64,000 nt of DNA from Agelas oroides (GCA_949130485.1 OX422183.1:27344816-27408815), one strand, 5' to 3'. Counted from the first letter of the stretch, positions 1 through 12,356 are shown. Numbers and translations are program-made. The notes: generated by a model from the letters alone, not told the origin.

Positions 1-1280
1 TGCCTCAGTGTTGGTTGTTGCATGAGTTGGGGGTACTCCCCCTCGGTTTTGGCAGGTATGTCAACGTGAACAATGCTACAGCCCAAGTAGAGAGGGAGGA
101 AAATAAAGTAGTGAAAGCCACAAGGGGGCACATGTATGGCCAATGCTTTGGCCCATCCACCCTGCCACGAGAGGACTTACTGGGGGTGGGGTTGGAGGTG
201 GTTGTCATTGAAGTATCTGCGGCGCAGGTGCGGGCGCTGCATGAGAGCTGGTCCGCAGCGTTGCACAGGGCCATATGTTTGCCATCAAGGAATTAGACCC
301 ACACTGGAAAGGGGGTCTTGAATGTAATTGGGGCAGGTGTGGCAAGCCCCACAGTTATGGTGAGAGTGGAAGGTCGTCCGTGTGTGTTGGTGTATATGGT
401 GTGTGTTCCGTGTGTGCATTTCTGCCATGCTTTTGTGTGGGATCGAATATTTCCACAGGTACTGCCACAATCACAAGTTGATGCATGAGCACACATGTTG
501 TAGCTAAACATGGTGAAAGAACGGCAGGAAAGCGTAGGCATAGACCTTCAAGAAAGAACGGCAGAAAAGCGTATATAGGCATAGACCATGGTAGGGGTCG
601 TTGTACTGCCTAAATCACAAGGGAGGCACAGTTAGTGATCTACATTCGACAGACTGCGTGGTATCAATGTAACAAAGACAGAGACAAATGCCCACGAGCG
701 AGTCATGAGTACAAGTCCGGGCCTCATCCGGTGAGATGAAGGAAAAGTAGACAAGGCACTCCGGTCGTCAGTAGTTTATAGCGCAAAGATGATCATGGCT
801 GATGGCTGAACTCCTGTTGCCGATGCATTCTAAATTGATATTTACTGACAGGTAGCCAAGTTGTCCTGGGTGGCAAGTATTTCCCTTACAGTCATTTCAC
901 TGCTGCCTGGAGCATTGTGGGTAAGGGTGAGCAGAGAGCCACCTAAAGCGAAGGGTCAATCTATCAACTACGGCGGGTTCTCTGGACTGGTGAGAATTTT
1001 GTTGTGCATAGTGTGCAGCAATGGTGACCAAAACCGGATGCTTTGACGACCCCGAAGTACCTAGGTTAGTGGCTTTAAAATTGAGATGGTCACAGTTTAC
1101 CCATTCCCTCACTAATACGATGACAGCTTGCAAGGGAGCTTGTGGTGTACAAGTCGTCAGTGTCGTATGCATACAGGGGATAAATGTTTATGGGAGGCCA
1201 AGCGTTGCCTCTGACACCAAATGCTCCGTACAACTCATTCACACAATGCACTGCATTCCCCTAGCTGGATTTCATTAGCC
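1..1280. other. No recognisable gene or repeat
   Basis: Only short overlapping open frames on both strands, none with a family motif or a convincing exon with splice sites. I see no tandem or inverted structure here. Confidence 0.5.
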
Positions 1281-2390
1281 TGCATGTGAGTGCGTGGACT
1301 TTCAGTAAATCACGGCTGACCTGGGTGTGGTCATGAGCCTGCGAGTGTGTGGACTTTCAGTAAACCACAGCTGACCCGGGTGCGGTCAGAAATGTTGCAT
1401 TTCATGAGCTTGCGAGTGTGTGGATATTCAGTAAACCACGCCTGACCTGGGTGTAGTCAGAAGTGTTGCATTTCATGAGCCTGCGACTGTGGGGACTTTC
1501 AGTAAACCACGGCTGACCCGGGTGTGGTCAGGAGTGTTGCATTTCATGAGCCCGCAAGTGTGTGGACTTTAAGCAAACCATGGCTGACCTGGGTGTGGTC
1601 AGGAGTGTTGCATTTCATGAGCCCACAAGTGTGTGGACTTTAAGCAAACCACGGCTGACCTGGGTGTGGTCAGGAGTGTTGCATTTCATGAGCCCACAAG
1701 TGTGTGGACTTTAAGTAAACCACGGCTGACCTGGATGTGGTCAGGAGTGTTGCATTTCATGAGCCTGCTACTGTGGGGACTTTCAGTAAACCACGGCTGA
1801 CCTGGGCATGGTGAGGAGTGTGGCATTTCATGAGCCTGCGAGTGTGTGGACTTTCAGTAAACCATGGCTGACCTGGGTGTAGTCAGGAGTGTTGCATTTC
1901 ATGAGCCCGCAAGTGTGTGGACTTTAAGCAAACCACGGCTGACCTGGGTGTGGTCAGGAGTGTTGCATTTCATGAGCCCGCAAGTGTGTGGACTTTAAGT
2001 AAACTACGGCTGACCTGGGTGTGGTCAGGAGTGTTGCATTTCATGAGCCTGCAAGTGTGTGGACTTTAAGCAAACCACGGCTGACCTGGGTGTGGTCAGG
2101 AGTATTGCATTTCACGAGCCCACATGTGTGTGGACTTTAAGGAAACCACGGCTGACCTGGGTGTGGTCAGGAGTGTTGCATTTCATGAGCCCGCAAGTGT
2201 GTGGACTTTCAGTAACCACGGCTGACCTGGGTATGGTCAGGAGTGCTGCATTTCATGAGCTTGCGAGTGTGTGGACTTTCAGTAAACCACGGCTGACCTG
2301 GGTGTGGTCAGGAGTGTTGCAGTTCACTGTGAGTGTGTGGACTGTCAATAAACCGCGGCTGACCTGGGTGTGGTCAGGAGTGTTGATGCT
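1281..2390. repeat. 71 bp minisatellite, about 15-16 copies
   Basis: A unit of about 71 bp recurs head to tail. The anchor CATTTCATGAGC returns every 71 bases (for example 1398, 1469, 1540). Each unit contains a GTGTGGACTTTCAGTAAACC-like block and a GACCTGGGTGTGGTCAGG-like block. Copies differ by scattered substitutions and the last copies are more diverged. The open frame at 2059-2535 arises from the repeat and is not called as a gene. Confidence 0.93.
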
Positions 2391-3930
2391 GTGCATGCGT
2401 CGTCCTGGCTTCCATCCCTGGAGCCTAGCGTGGGGCTTGCAGTGGGCACACTTACAGCGAGCTGGTTTTAGGTACACGTTGCTGGTAGCAGGGTATCAGT
2501 CTAGCACAGTTGCAACGGGCTACAAGTCACTTTGACACTTCAGTGAAGTGTGCACTTAACTACGCTGCTACTGGCCTGCTGCACTGCAGCCTATCCTGCC
2601 AGTGTGTCCCATGGCACCTCTGATGGTAATGGCGCTTCGTTACAACATGGACCGACAACTCTCAAAAGGCAACGCACGGTCCTCTTAGCCCATACACAAC
2701 CCAGATTGAGATAGCAACAGCACAGCCTTCGTCCACCCAACCTGTCAACGTTGAGCACGCCCTATGCTCTAGCCATATGTGGAAATTGGGTGGGTTTGTT
2801 TACCCTCGACGTGGCTTCTGCATCCCGGTAGGCCGAATGCTACATGGTAGTAAGTCAATTAACCTCACTGGTGACATTCGATGGTTACACCTGTGTTCAC
2901 AGCCAGAGTGTGCACTTTGATCTGATTCCTTGGGTGTCAAGTAACCCTTGGTAGTGTAATGGTAGTGTGTATGCCCAAGAATTTGCACAAGCTTGATTGT
3001 CCATTTGCACTCTATTTGAGGCCTCTCTCCACTGCATTAACTGTACCATGAAGATGCCATTGGGTTGTAAGTATTGGACAGTGGTTGGTTGTGCGGTATT
3101 GCCATGTGACGTGTGTGTGACCAGTTATGTTAGCTTTAGAGGATGCAAGCAGCCTGGCATATGTGTGCCATATAACAGGTAGGTGACAGACTGATCCTCA
3201 GAGATTTGATTCTGTGACATTGATGTGGCTGACCAATTCCATTGTGCTCGAGCATTCTGTAATCAGAACCCGCAGATGGAGGGCTAGTGAGGAGTTGCCA
3301 TGCACACTGGCTCTCTTGTTCACGGAGTGAAACCAGAGCAGGGCGCATTGTTATCAGTGAGTACATTGTTATGCCAGATCTCTGACCACTAGCTTTGTGA
3401 TCTCATGAGAGGAGGACTAAGTGCTACACAAGGAGTGATAGTTGAATTCACCATCTGGTAATATGCTCATGCTTGTCTGTGTTGTTGGTACGTGGTGGGT
3501 ACTACCATGGTTATGTGTGCGTTGATGTGACAGGATGCATTGTGGTCAGTTTGAAATGAACTCCCCATAGTCGTCTACCCAAACATCAGGGGATAAAACT
3601 AGTCTGTTCATGCTTACAGGCAGATTGTCCCTTAATACCCGTGCCCCCTCCCTGAGTTGTGCACATGCTCCCCAGTTGGGATACATGAATGTGGGCAGCA
3701 TGCATGGTGAGGAAGAGACTGTGTGAGTGCATGGATGCATACATGTGCAAGCAATTGTTAGGGTCTGGCCGTGTCCTGTTGCAGAGACGCGCATAGCACC
3801 AAAAGTCACACCCTAGGAGAGCACACAGTTTATGTCTTATCTCCTCGAAATGCAGTTTACTCACGAACCAGTAATGCTGGTGGTTGTTGGGGTTTCCACT
3901 GTCTAATATTGGACAGGCTAAGATGCCAGA
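2391..3930. other. No recognisable gene
   Basis: Unique-looking sequence with only short open frames on both strands. No motif, splice-bounded exon or clear repeat could be supported. Confidence 0.4.
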
Positions 3931-3937
3931 GTATCAA

Positions 3938-4122
3938 TGTGAGGGGCTGTCTAGATGGGGGCTGTCTGATTGATGGACTAATTTGCTGTGGTTTTGTGCT
4001 TAACCCACAGTAATATTCCCATGTGAGTGGCTGTCTAGACGGGACTCTCTGATTGACAGACTAACTTGCCATGGTTCATGCTTAACCCACTGTAATGTTC
4101 CCATGTGAGTGGCTGGCTAGAG
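3938..4122. repeat. ~84 bp tandem repeat, just over two copies
   Basis: The block GTGAGTGGCTGTCTAGA and its following sequence (CTGATTGA..GACTAA, then TTAACCCAC..TAAT.TTCCCATGT) occurs at about 3939, 4023 and, in part, 4105. Confidence 0.75.
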
Positions 4123-4143
4123 TGCAAAAGCCAGCGTGCGGTG

Positions 4144-4232
4144 GTCCTTGGGTGGTGATGAATCATGGCATGGAGGAGATGCCATGATTAAGGGGTGGCA
4201 GGTCTTGGGGTATCACCACCGCAAGGACTACC
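4144..4232. repeat. Nested hairpin (outer and inner stems)
   Basis: The inner perfect stem AATCATGGCAT / ATGCCATGATT (4161-4171 and 4179-4189) has a 7-base loop. It lies inside an outer stem of about 16 bases with one mismatch (GTCCTTGGGTGGTGAT against ATCACCACCGCAAGGAC). It could be a small foldback element. No function is implied. Confidence 0.6.
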
Positions 4233-4329
4233 AGAGTAGAACCAGATAGGAGATGAGTGGCTGGCTGCAGGCAGAGGAACACTGACAGGAAGTGCCCTCC
4301 GGATGGTGCTGCTAAAAGGGCTAGTGAGT

Positions 4330-4592
4330 GCCCGGGCAGCAATGAGGGCTAGTGAGTGCCCTCCGGATATGGCAGCAATGAGGGTTTATGAGTGCCCTCC
4401 GGATATGGCAGCAATGAGGGCTTGCGAGTGCCCTCCGGATATTGCGGCTATGAGGGCTGGTGAGTGCCCTCCGGATATGGCAGCAATGAGGGCTTGCGAG
4501 TGCCCTCCGGATATTGCGGCTATGAGGGCTGGTGAGTGCCCTCTGGATATTGAAGCCATGAGGGCCCATGGGTGCCCTCCGTGAAGGTCATA
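4330..4592. repeat. 36 bp minisatellite, about 7 copies
   Basis: Unit of 36 bp, such as GTGAGTGCCCTCCGGATAT followed by a GGCAGCAATGAGGGCT-like part. Because 36 is a multiple of three, both strands stay open (12-residue repeats such as MRACECPPDMAA). There is no flanking coding evidence, so it is annotated as a repeat only. Confidence 0.9.
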
Positions 4593-4767
4593 CAGTGAGG
4601 GCCAGCTGTGGACAGAGTGTCCGGCTCGGTGAGTGAGCCACGGAATACCAAGCAGTTTATTTGGCAGCCGGCCACTCAGGAATAGAACCCCCTGCACTTG
4701 TGCCAAATCCCACATTGGACCGAAATGGGTTAAAGTAGAAAAGCCCCAGAATCGAGCCCAACGTTAC

Positions 4768-6450
4768 GAATCTCGTTATGTACAGACTTGCTCATGAGAA
4801 AAAAATTACGGGTTTACCCCCAAATTTAAATTTTAACCCTCTCTTTACGAGATTTAACTTCACCGAATTTCTGCATACAAGCATGCATTTAGAGAGTATG
4901 CAGCACATCAAGGCAGAAGAGAAGAAGTAAGCATGGTATCAGTATAGTATTAAAACTAGTCAGTATTGAATATCAGAAAGGGATGCATTTCTGGCAGCTG
5001 TGTAGCTAGACTGACATTTCAGAGCAACCCTCACAGCCTATTAATTGATCAGTGCGCCGAGGGTTTGGCACTTCAGTGCCTTTCATTTATATTTTGCAAT
5101 GGTGGGGAAGTGTATCATAGTCTCCAACCCAGGCTCTCCTCACACCCTGAGCTTGCAGTGTGAGACTGGTTTCGTATACATGCAAGTGCGACAGTATAGA
5201 AATGAGAATTTTGCTTGATATGTAAACATAAGAACACAGCATTAACGGTGCAATCGAACTAGGTAAGGATTAGACATTGCAGAAGGTATGCATAATTTTA
5301 ATACGTGCATGCATAGTGAGGGTTCAATTTGAAGCTCTAAAGCATGCACAATTTCATAATTTCTGGATTACACAACTGTAGGATAGGTGGGTTAATGTTT
5401 GATAGTATATACTTGAAATTCAACTCCAAACAGTCTTCTACCCGGGATTTAGCAAAAGAAATACTACATCTGTTCAAGCATCTATCCTCGGAAAAAGGGT
5501 TCTACTAGCAGACAAGTCTGATAATCATGTATTATATCACATCGCTAGCCAAATTTGGCAACTGCTGCAGCATGGTATGGGTTCATAGGCAAGGCCAGTG
5601 GAAGGGCAAGTATTTTAGTCTTTACTGTTTGGAGGAGGTGGCAAGGAAGTTACACGTTTTACAATGTATTTTCGGGCGTGATTTTCTATCCCCATGTACT
5701 ACAGTAGCTTCAGGTGTCGAAAACTATCACAGCGCCAGCATGTCTTGTTGCTCTGATGATCTGGCACAGTTGCTACCTAGCCTCGTTCCCATCCTCCGCA
5801 CCTGGGAACGAGGCTAAGTTGCTACCCTGCTCAGACCTTTGAAGTCTGAGTTCCGAAAATATATCAGTCTGAGAATAAATTTTTGCCTCTAGCATAGGAA
5901 CATTACCACATTGAACAGACGTAAAATAGCTTCATTTTTAAGCCTGATTTCATCACACAGCGTTGACGATTTCATCACACAGCGTTGACAATTTCAACAA
6001 TATTTGACCCTTGGTGCATAGTTAGATTGCAGTGTACAGCAACGTAGTGCACAAATGCACACCACAGCATTGCACAGCAGGTTTACTAATTGTGCACCAA
6101 ACACAAGAGTGTTGGTCAGTCAAGACTCATGGATAGAAATAGAAAATATAATTCAAGCTTTTTTCAGGATGTGCTGCTGGAGGCTGCTCTGCATGAAATG
6201 TCACTCTGTTTCCCCCTAGCTACACAGCTGCCAGAAATGCATCCTTTTTCTGATATTCAATACTAACTAGTTTTATTGCTATACTGATACCCTGCTTACT
6301 TGTTCTCTTCTCCCTCGATGTGCTGCATACTTCCTGAATGCATGCTGAAATTCGGTGAAGTTAAATCTCTTAGGGAGAGGGTTAAAATCTAAATTTGGGG
6401 TAAACCCGTAATTTTTTTTCTCATGAGCAAGTCTGTACATAACGAGATTC
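4768..6450. mobile_element. MULE-like non-autonomous DNA transposon, long TIRs, 9 bp TSD
   Basis: Long inverted terminal repeats of about 240-250 bp. The left end begins GAATCTCGTTATGTACAGAC and the right end is its complement, finishing ..CGAGATTC at 6450. The repeats read inward to about 5013 on the left and 6215 on the right, where CTAGCTACACAGCTGCCAG marks the inner edge. The element is flanked by the direct repeat CAACGTTAC at 4759-4767 and 6451-6459. A 9 bp target duplication with very long TIRs is the usual signature of Mutator-like elements. The 1.2 kb interior has no transposase, so it is non-autonomous. A small TAGCCTCGTTCCCA foldback lies inside it. Confidence 0.85.
5778..5816. mobile_element. 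Minimal TAGCCTCGTTCCCA foldback MITE
   Basis: A 39 bp hairpin: TAGCCTCGTTCCCA and TGGGAACGAGGCTA are perfect complements around an 11-base loop. It is the shortest member of the family seen at 7259, 7911, 15885 and 31342, and is nested inside the MULE-like element. Confidence 0.8.
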
Positions 6451-7258
6451 CAACGTTACCAGACGGGATTCGTTACTTTCACAACGACTCATGACCCCTA
6501 CCACGTGATTATCACGAGTAGACATGTAACTTGCTGATTCAGCTGTACATTCTATATATCAGCCACGGAGAACATCGACCAGCAGTAAAGTGTGGTACGT
6601 TGTAAGTAAAGCTAAAGTTATGTTAAAAAGCCAGTGTATGCATGCACTGACATCAAAAGTTCCTGCTTGTCAGTATAACCAAGTCCTGGAAGTTTTTAGA
6701 CCCCTTGGCTGCTAAAAGACTTGCCCATAAATAAATGCCAGAGTAGATTGGTCATCACATAAGACTCTATAGTCCAGACTGATCAAGGAGTGATCCTGGG
6801 TAAAATTCACTTCGCATAATCTTAAAGTACCGGTACCGGTTCTTTGAGCGTTTGTATTTGTATTTACGACAATATAAGGCACAGCTTAACGAAAAGGGTA
6901 TCATTTTGTAGCTCTTTTAAAGCTCTATCTACTGATACTAGTTTCATTAAAATTGGAGTTTGCTATCAGAAGTTATCGACCCTAGAATTTAATTTCCACT
7001 ACCGGCTCTCTAGCCACTTCGTTATTTGAAAGTTATACTGTCTGTAGGTTTTCATCATGGTAGCATATATACTCATGTGATGTGCAAAGTACTCACTCAG
7101 CTACTCAGCTTAGCCAGGCTAGTTCAACAGTAAACACATCATATAATCAACCATGTGACTTTACGGCATCATTATTACCCTGCCACTGATGAACAGGGTC
7201 AGTAATAATTAGGTGCATGTGCGAAGAGCTGAAACCCGGCCCTTTCTCCTCCTCTTCA

Positions 7259-7350
7259 TAGCCTCGTTCCCAGGCCTTCCCCGGCTCTAGTTTTTGGTCG
7301 CTTGCAGTTGATCAAAAACCGGAGCCAGGGAAGGCCTGGGAACGAGGCTA
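7259..7350. mobile_element. TAGCCTCGTTCCCAGG-family foldback MITE
   Basis: TAGCCTCGTTCCCAGGCC at the left and its complement at the right close a near-continuous 92 bp hairpin. A terminal TA at each end fits a TA target site. Confidence 0.88.
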
Positions 7351-7910
7351 CCTCTTCAGGCATGAGAACAAGGCTAGTACAGGGACATGCATGAGTGTAC
7401 ATTATAGGTGGTTCAACCCGCTTTCCGATTGCACGCTTAGAAGTTTGGAGTGGAAAAGCACACTTTTATCTAGATGGAATCAGAATTGATTTCAGAGTGT
7501 CTACATTTTTATATGCAAAGGGAAAAAGCATTACGCTCTCAATCTCCACCACCCCCTCTCCACGTTACAACAGTACCCACACTCTAGAGCGTCTTCCAGT
7601 GACTAGCCACTCTAGCTTCTCATATGATTCCTGCGTCAGCCACTGTTATTTAAGGTGAATTGTCCAGTTTTTGGGCAAAGTATAATTGTTGCATTGAGTG
7701 GGGGATGTATTTTGTGAATGCTTTAATTTGTACTCTATTTTCCTTGTACCTTGCAGGTATGAAGAAAAGCGGCAACTACTGCATGTGTTCCTTGTACTGT
7801 ACTTATCACTAATGGGAAAAGAATATCAATCAACTGAGCAGACTGTGCTTTCACATTGTACCTCCACAACAGTCTAGGGACTATCAAACTGTTGCCCCAT
7901 TGTCACACTC

Positions 7911-8054
7911 TAGCCTCGTTCCCAGGCCACCCCCGTTTTTACCTTCTGTTTGCGTTCACAATACCAGTAATACACGGAAGTGGTCTTCTGCTCCTGTGCA
8001 TTATTGTGAATGCTAACAGAAGCCAAAAACGGGGGAGGCCTGGGAACGACGCTA
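7911..8054. mobile_element. TAGCCTCGTTCCCAGG-family foldback MITE
   Basis: 144 bp foldback with TAGCCTCGTTCCCAGGCC at the left and its near-complement ending ..CGACGCTA at the right. Inner arms (CCCCCGTTTTT / AAAAACGGGGG) also pair. Confidence 0.87.
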
Positions 8055-8630
8055 ATCACACTCGATATCCAAGCTATTGTATTTGTGCTTTGTTGTTTCT
8101 CTATTCTCTCTCTCCTATTCATGGACCAAAAATGTTCTTTGATTATGCAAGTCAAAATTTTAGTGTGGTAATTAACGACCTCTGACCCAAGGAACTGAAT
8201 TCACTACAAATATCAGTGGAACTAGCTGGATTGGAAGTAGCTGTGAAGTTGTGTACCTGTCTGCTGTAATATTGTTGTTTGTGATGCATGTGAATACCAA
8301 AAATGGGCACCACAATCACAAAGCGATAGTTGCTGCCAACATTGATGCACATGCATATGCATGCAGCATAAGAGCTAGCGTATTTAAACATGTTTCTACA
8401 CTGCATGTATTATGTCAGATGTATGCTGCATTGCTGACATAATTCTCCAAAGGACTATAGCAAGCGCTCTGTACTGGGCCTGGCTTGTGAGAGTACTTTC
8501 TGGCTTCAAGTTATTCCCAGCCTGCCTCAGTGTTTGTCCTGGCTCTGCATGTTGTCTGTGTTGTCCTCTAATCTTGTGAAAACCCTTTTTTTTGGGCCTC
8601 GAAAGCCTCGTGATAACAGAACTCATGATA

Positions 8631-9546
8631 AGGTAAGGGGCCCTAATTTGGGACACTTTTTCAGCTTTTCCTTACCAATTAACGGCACATCGCTAGGTAA
8701 GTAGCACAATAGACCTGCACGTATACTTCAGGCATCGTACTTTTTGCATTCCAAGTTTGAAGTCCAAAGTCCGCAGGATACCCGAGAAGGGAGCGACTTT
8801 GTTCACGTGGTTCACATAGCAAAATTTGGGGAGGTGGTGCCTAATTCGGGACACTTCCGTAAATTGACTGATTCCTCACAGGACTGCCTGTTCTGAGGTC
8901 CAGAGGGGTTTAAAAACATTTTCTAGCAATCATGGAAGGTTTTGAAGAAGCAGTAAAGTATATAAATGTGTATGGAATAAATTCTACTGCAATCCAGTAA
9001 GAACGGTTAAAATTATGCATATAATATGCATGTTGAAGCCCCCAAGCCTGCTGAGGAAGCAACTGACATCACCGTACAATGATTTTCTGCACTCCTTCAC
9101 CAAGAACTGCACCTACAGCAAGTCTACCTGCCCCAAATTTAGCATATTTCTTTGCTACATGCAGATAGACAGTAGTATTGGGTATGCCAAACCCACTCTC
9201 CTGCCAACCTAGGACTCAACTGCTTGGTTTCCACAGCTTTCTGGGACACTGCTGCTCTTTGCTGTTTTGCCTGTACTGACTCGATAGCCTTGGTTGCTAT
9301 TTCACCGGTTAGACATGCAATATTTGTACAAAAAGCCCTCCAAATTGTTTAATACGGGTAATTATTACGTAATTTTCATGTAATAGGTGGAGCCAGCGTT
9401 CCGAAAATTGATGCAAAGCTGCTGTAGAAGATACTCTACACTTGTACTAAACATTGTTCAACTACAGCTGAGAGCCGCCTGGAAAAAAGGTGAGAAATTG
9501 GAAGTGTCCCGAATTAGGACCCGTCCCGAATTAGGGCCCCTTACCT
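8631..9546. mobile_element. 0.92 kb MITE with AGGTAAGGGGCCCTAATT ends
   Basis: The left end AGGTAAGGGGCCCTAATT (8631) and the right complement CCCCTTACCT (to 9546) are flanked by TA on both sides, which fits a Tc1/mariner-type TA duplication. The sub-terminal motif CCTAATT.GGGACAC is repeated near both ends and once internally. No transposase is present. Confidence 0.78.
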
Positions 9547-9646
9547 TAACATGAGAGTATGAATATGGATTAGATCACGTGGGGGGCACCAGGCGTTGTG
9601 AAAGTAACGAATCCCGTTACCAGACGGACTTTCCGTAGGGGTTGGT

Positions 9647-10381
9647 GTAAAACCTAGACTCTGGACTGGACTATGGACTGATTTTTGGACTGAGATTTGG
9701 ACTCTTGCGGAGCTCCACAACGACTATTTCCCACTCCGAATCAGTTATCTAAGCTATAGAAGAGGTTCTGTTGCTCTCCGTGTGCTTTGTAATTGACAAC
9801 AGGTTACCTGAGACTTGGGTTCTGACCCAAGAATGGTTCAAGAGGGCAGAGTGAGCATAGACATGCATGAGTATCTCTTGGTATTTCACAAGAGTGGAGG
9901 TAGTGCATTTATCAAGATCTCTGAGGACCTGGGTCGATTTCTATGGGCTGATGGTCCGAAAGGCTGAACTGTGACTATACCACTCATGGACCAATCATAC
10001 CAAGCTATAAGAAGGTTGTTGTCTGTTTATAGCCACATACCATAACCTACAATGCTTTTAAGCAAATATCTTGCAACCTGAGCCACACCAACAGCCACAC
10101 TGTTGTTCCATGAATATAGACTACACTAATTGTCAAATGTGCCTTGGCTACAGTAGGCGTACCAACATGGGTCTTGGACCTTGCAATGCTGATATCAATC
10201 CACATGCACAGCCACTCTCTTGCTGCATGAATATGATGTCACATGGTCTAAGATGCCTTTGCCAAGGCCAAGGGCCCTTTAAACAACAGTTTAGCCACTT
10301 ACATCAGGTAATATCAAGCGTCTCAGTCCAAAACTCAGTCCAAAAATCAGTCCATAGTCCAGTCCAGAGTCCAGGTTTTAC
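9647..10381. mobile_element. 0.73 kb TIR element with GGACT-rich ends
   Basis: The left arm GTAAAACCTAGACTCTGGAC continues through a series of TGGACT words. Its complement (..GAGTCCAGGTTTTAC) closes the right side at 10381. The arms are about 55 bp. No clear target duplication. The interior open frame (10071-10400) runs through the right arm and is not called. Confidence 0.75.
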
Positions 10382-11342
10382 AACTAAATTGTATGCGTGA
10401 CCTGACAATTTAAACAACTGTCAACCATAGCCTTGTTCCTACTCATTCCCAGACCTTTCCGCATTCCAGCATTTACGGTATGACACAAGTGATCAAAATG
10501 GGAAGATCCGAGGCTACTTCAACTAGAGTAGCATACAGTTGTACATCATTCACAATCATGTGCATCTAATAGTATATCAAAACATTTTTGTTGTATGATC
10601 ACATTGATATGAAGTAATAATGACATAAGGTCTTTAACTCAGGTACCATCATCCCATCACAGATGAGTTTTAGCCTTGTGCCCAGGTGCTTGGTCATATA
10701 ATTATGAGGTTAGAAATGGTGTATACTTAGTTCACATAATTGCGTCCACTACCACCTCAAGTGAATCCGTTTCTCCACTATGTGGTGTCACCATGATAGC
10801 TACTATATATTAGTCCTTTATAATTGTCCACGATGTCATAGGTTGAAGTGATATGGCATCGCAGTTCTTGCGTTGAAGCTGTGGTCTTGTTGGCATCTGT
10901 CCTTAAGCTTACTCATAGTCTTTGGGCCATTTCTGCTGTCAGACAGTCACTGCAACAGCATAAGCTAGTTCTTTTTGAAGTTCTGATTGCTTCACAAACC
11001 TTTTCCTTGCGATTTCAATACCAGGATGCTGAAATATACTAGACTGTATAAGTGTACCCTATCATTGTTACTGGCAGTGACTTCTAGTGGAGACAACAGT
11101 GGCAAATGATTCTCATATTATAGTGATTTCTTGTTCACTTCAGTTGCAGTGCCTTCATGCCTAGCCAGATAGGTTGAAGTTCTTTGTTGTTAACAATCAC
11201 CTGATGGATGGAGTCTCTTAATTTCAATCTGGAGTCTTGCTGGTGTCGTTTTGTTTTATCAAAACATCAAAACTCTGCTGTGATCATGGCCATTTGTCTA
11301 AGTACACAGAGGGTGTGACACACATTCAAAATGATGCAATTA
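10382..11342. other. No recognisable gene
   Basis: AT-rich sequence with only short frames. It includes a decayed TAGCC-type foldback at about 10433-10516. Nothing else could be supported. Confidence 0.4.
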
Positions 11343-11400
11343 CTAGGGGAATGTAGAACATTGTGGGCCGAGCATGAGCAAGCAATGCACTACAGCATTG
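11343..11400 (-). mobile_element. Relic end of the GGGCGAGCG element family
   Basis: CTAGGGGAATGTAGAACATT followed by a TGGGCCGAGCATGAGCAAGC-like stretch matches, in reverse orientation, the right end of the elements at 46-55 kb (ATGTTCTACATTCTCCTAG). Only the end is recognisable. Confidence 0.6.
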
Positions 11401-11428
11401 ACTGTTATGTAGCTAACACTTTTAAGGT

Positions 11429-11661
11429 AGGACAACCTTGAATCACGAATCAGGCCGATTCTGCTCATGAATAATTAATGAGTCGGGTGACCAAAATGGC
11501 GCAATTGAAATTCATTGGCTTGTTTACACTTTCCCATGGCGGCAACTGGAATCAACAAGGGGGTCATGGCCCTTTGATGTGGCCTGCGGCCCTTTGTAGT
11601 TGTCTGGCGGCACTTCCATGTGGCTGGGCGGAACTTTGAAAAAATCCTCCAACACTTAAGG
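11429..11661. repeat. Left part of the AGGACAACCTTGAATC element
   Basis: About 230 bp closely matching the left part of the complete element at 30297-31227, starting AGGACAACCTTGAATC and ending CCTCCAACACTTAA. At that point this copy switches to the repeat shared with 28.5 kb. Confidence 0.85.
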
Positions 11662-12356
11662 TGGCGGTGAAGTCTTTCACTGGAGGTTAACGTAAAGATA
11701 AACCTGGGTTACAGTCAGGACCAGGGTTACTCCTAGTTTCAGGGTTAGGGTTTGCTTTAGGGCAATCTTGCTTTGTCTAATTTTAAAAAGGGTTTTAGTG
11801 GCTCATTAATATATTCATGAACCCAAAATTGCCACTCGATGGACGCATCTACACACTCACTGTAGGTAGCGTCCTAACCACCAATGTATCTCAAATCAGT
11901 CTGTGCCAGCTTTTGTTCAGAGCTACTCTCAAAGTCAGGCTAGACTCATGTTTGTCACTACTCTTGGAATGGACAACTTTTACTGCACCAAAATGAATGC
12001 ACATTTCAAAAAATTCACAGCTTGTCTACGGGAGGGGCTCATTCACGAGTGGAAGCAAGCATTACTAGCCCCACCTCACCCCCTTATGTCGCTAACCAAC
12101 TCACGGCTCTGTTCCACACACAACCACCGTTCAGCTCCCTTGGGTACCAGAGCGTAGCACCAACGATAAATTGTGTATTCTAGTTAAAGCCAGGCCCAAC
12201 ACTCGAAGCACCTGGCCACGGTCACCAACTAGGGTAGGCATACGGCCGCGAGACATGGGCCTACTCAACAAATACAGTCTTGGCCACTGTGGTCTTTCTG
12301 CTGCTTCTAGACACAAGTTTACTTTCACAAGCAGGCATTACGCACTACTCACAGCT
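11661..12356. repeat. 0.7 kb dispersed repeat, copy 1
   Basis: Nearly identical to 28540-29238, from GGTGGCGGTGAAGTCTTTC to GCATTACGCACTACTCACAG, with a few per cent of substitutions and small indels. The short open frames in both copies differ by scattered replacements, so there is no sign of selection on a protein. Contains one GGGTTAGGGTTT word. Confidence 0.92.

Larger units (their letters stand above)
6465..9615. mobile_element. 3.15 kb TIR element abutting the MULE-like element
   Basis: The left end GGGATTCGTTACTTTCACAA and the right end (complement, ending ..CGAATCCC at 9615) form TIRs of about 46 bp, including CACGTGAT at the inner side. GTTACCAGAC flanks both ends (6455-6464 and 9616-9625), giving an 8-10 bp target duplication (exact length ambiguous). 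The interior carries three other MITEs and no transposase frame. The superfamily is uncertain; TSD size fits hAT or MULE. Confidence 0.75.

Noticed and set aside
4303-4715. MRACECPPDMAA repeat protein
   Set aside because: 36 bp minisatellite without flanking coding evidence.
11903-12157. Similar 84-residue frames at 11.9 and 28.8 kb
   Set aside because: They lie in a dispersed non-coding repeat; differences between copies are spread over all codon positions as far as I can see.
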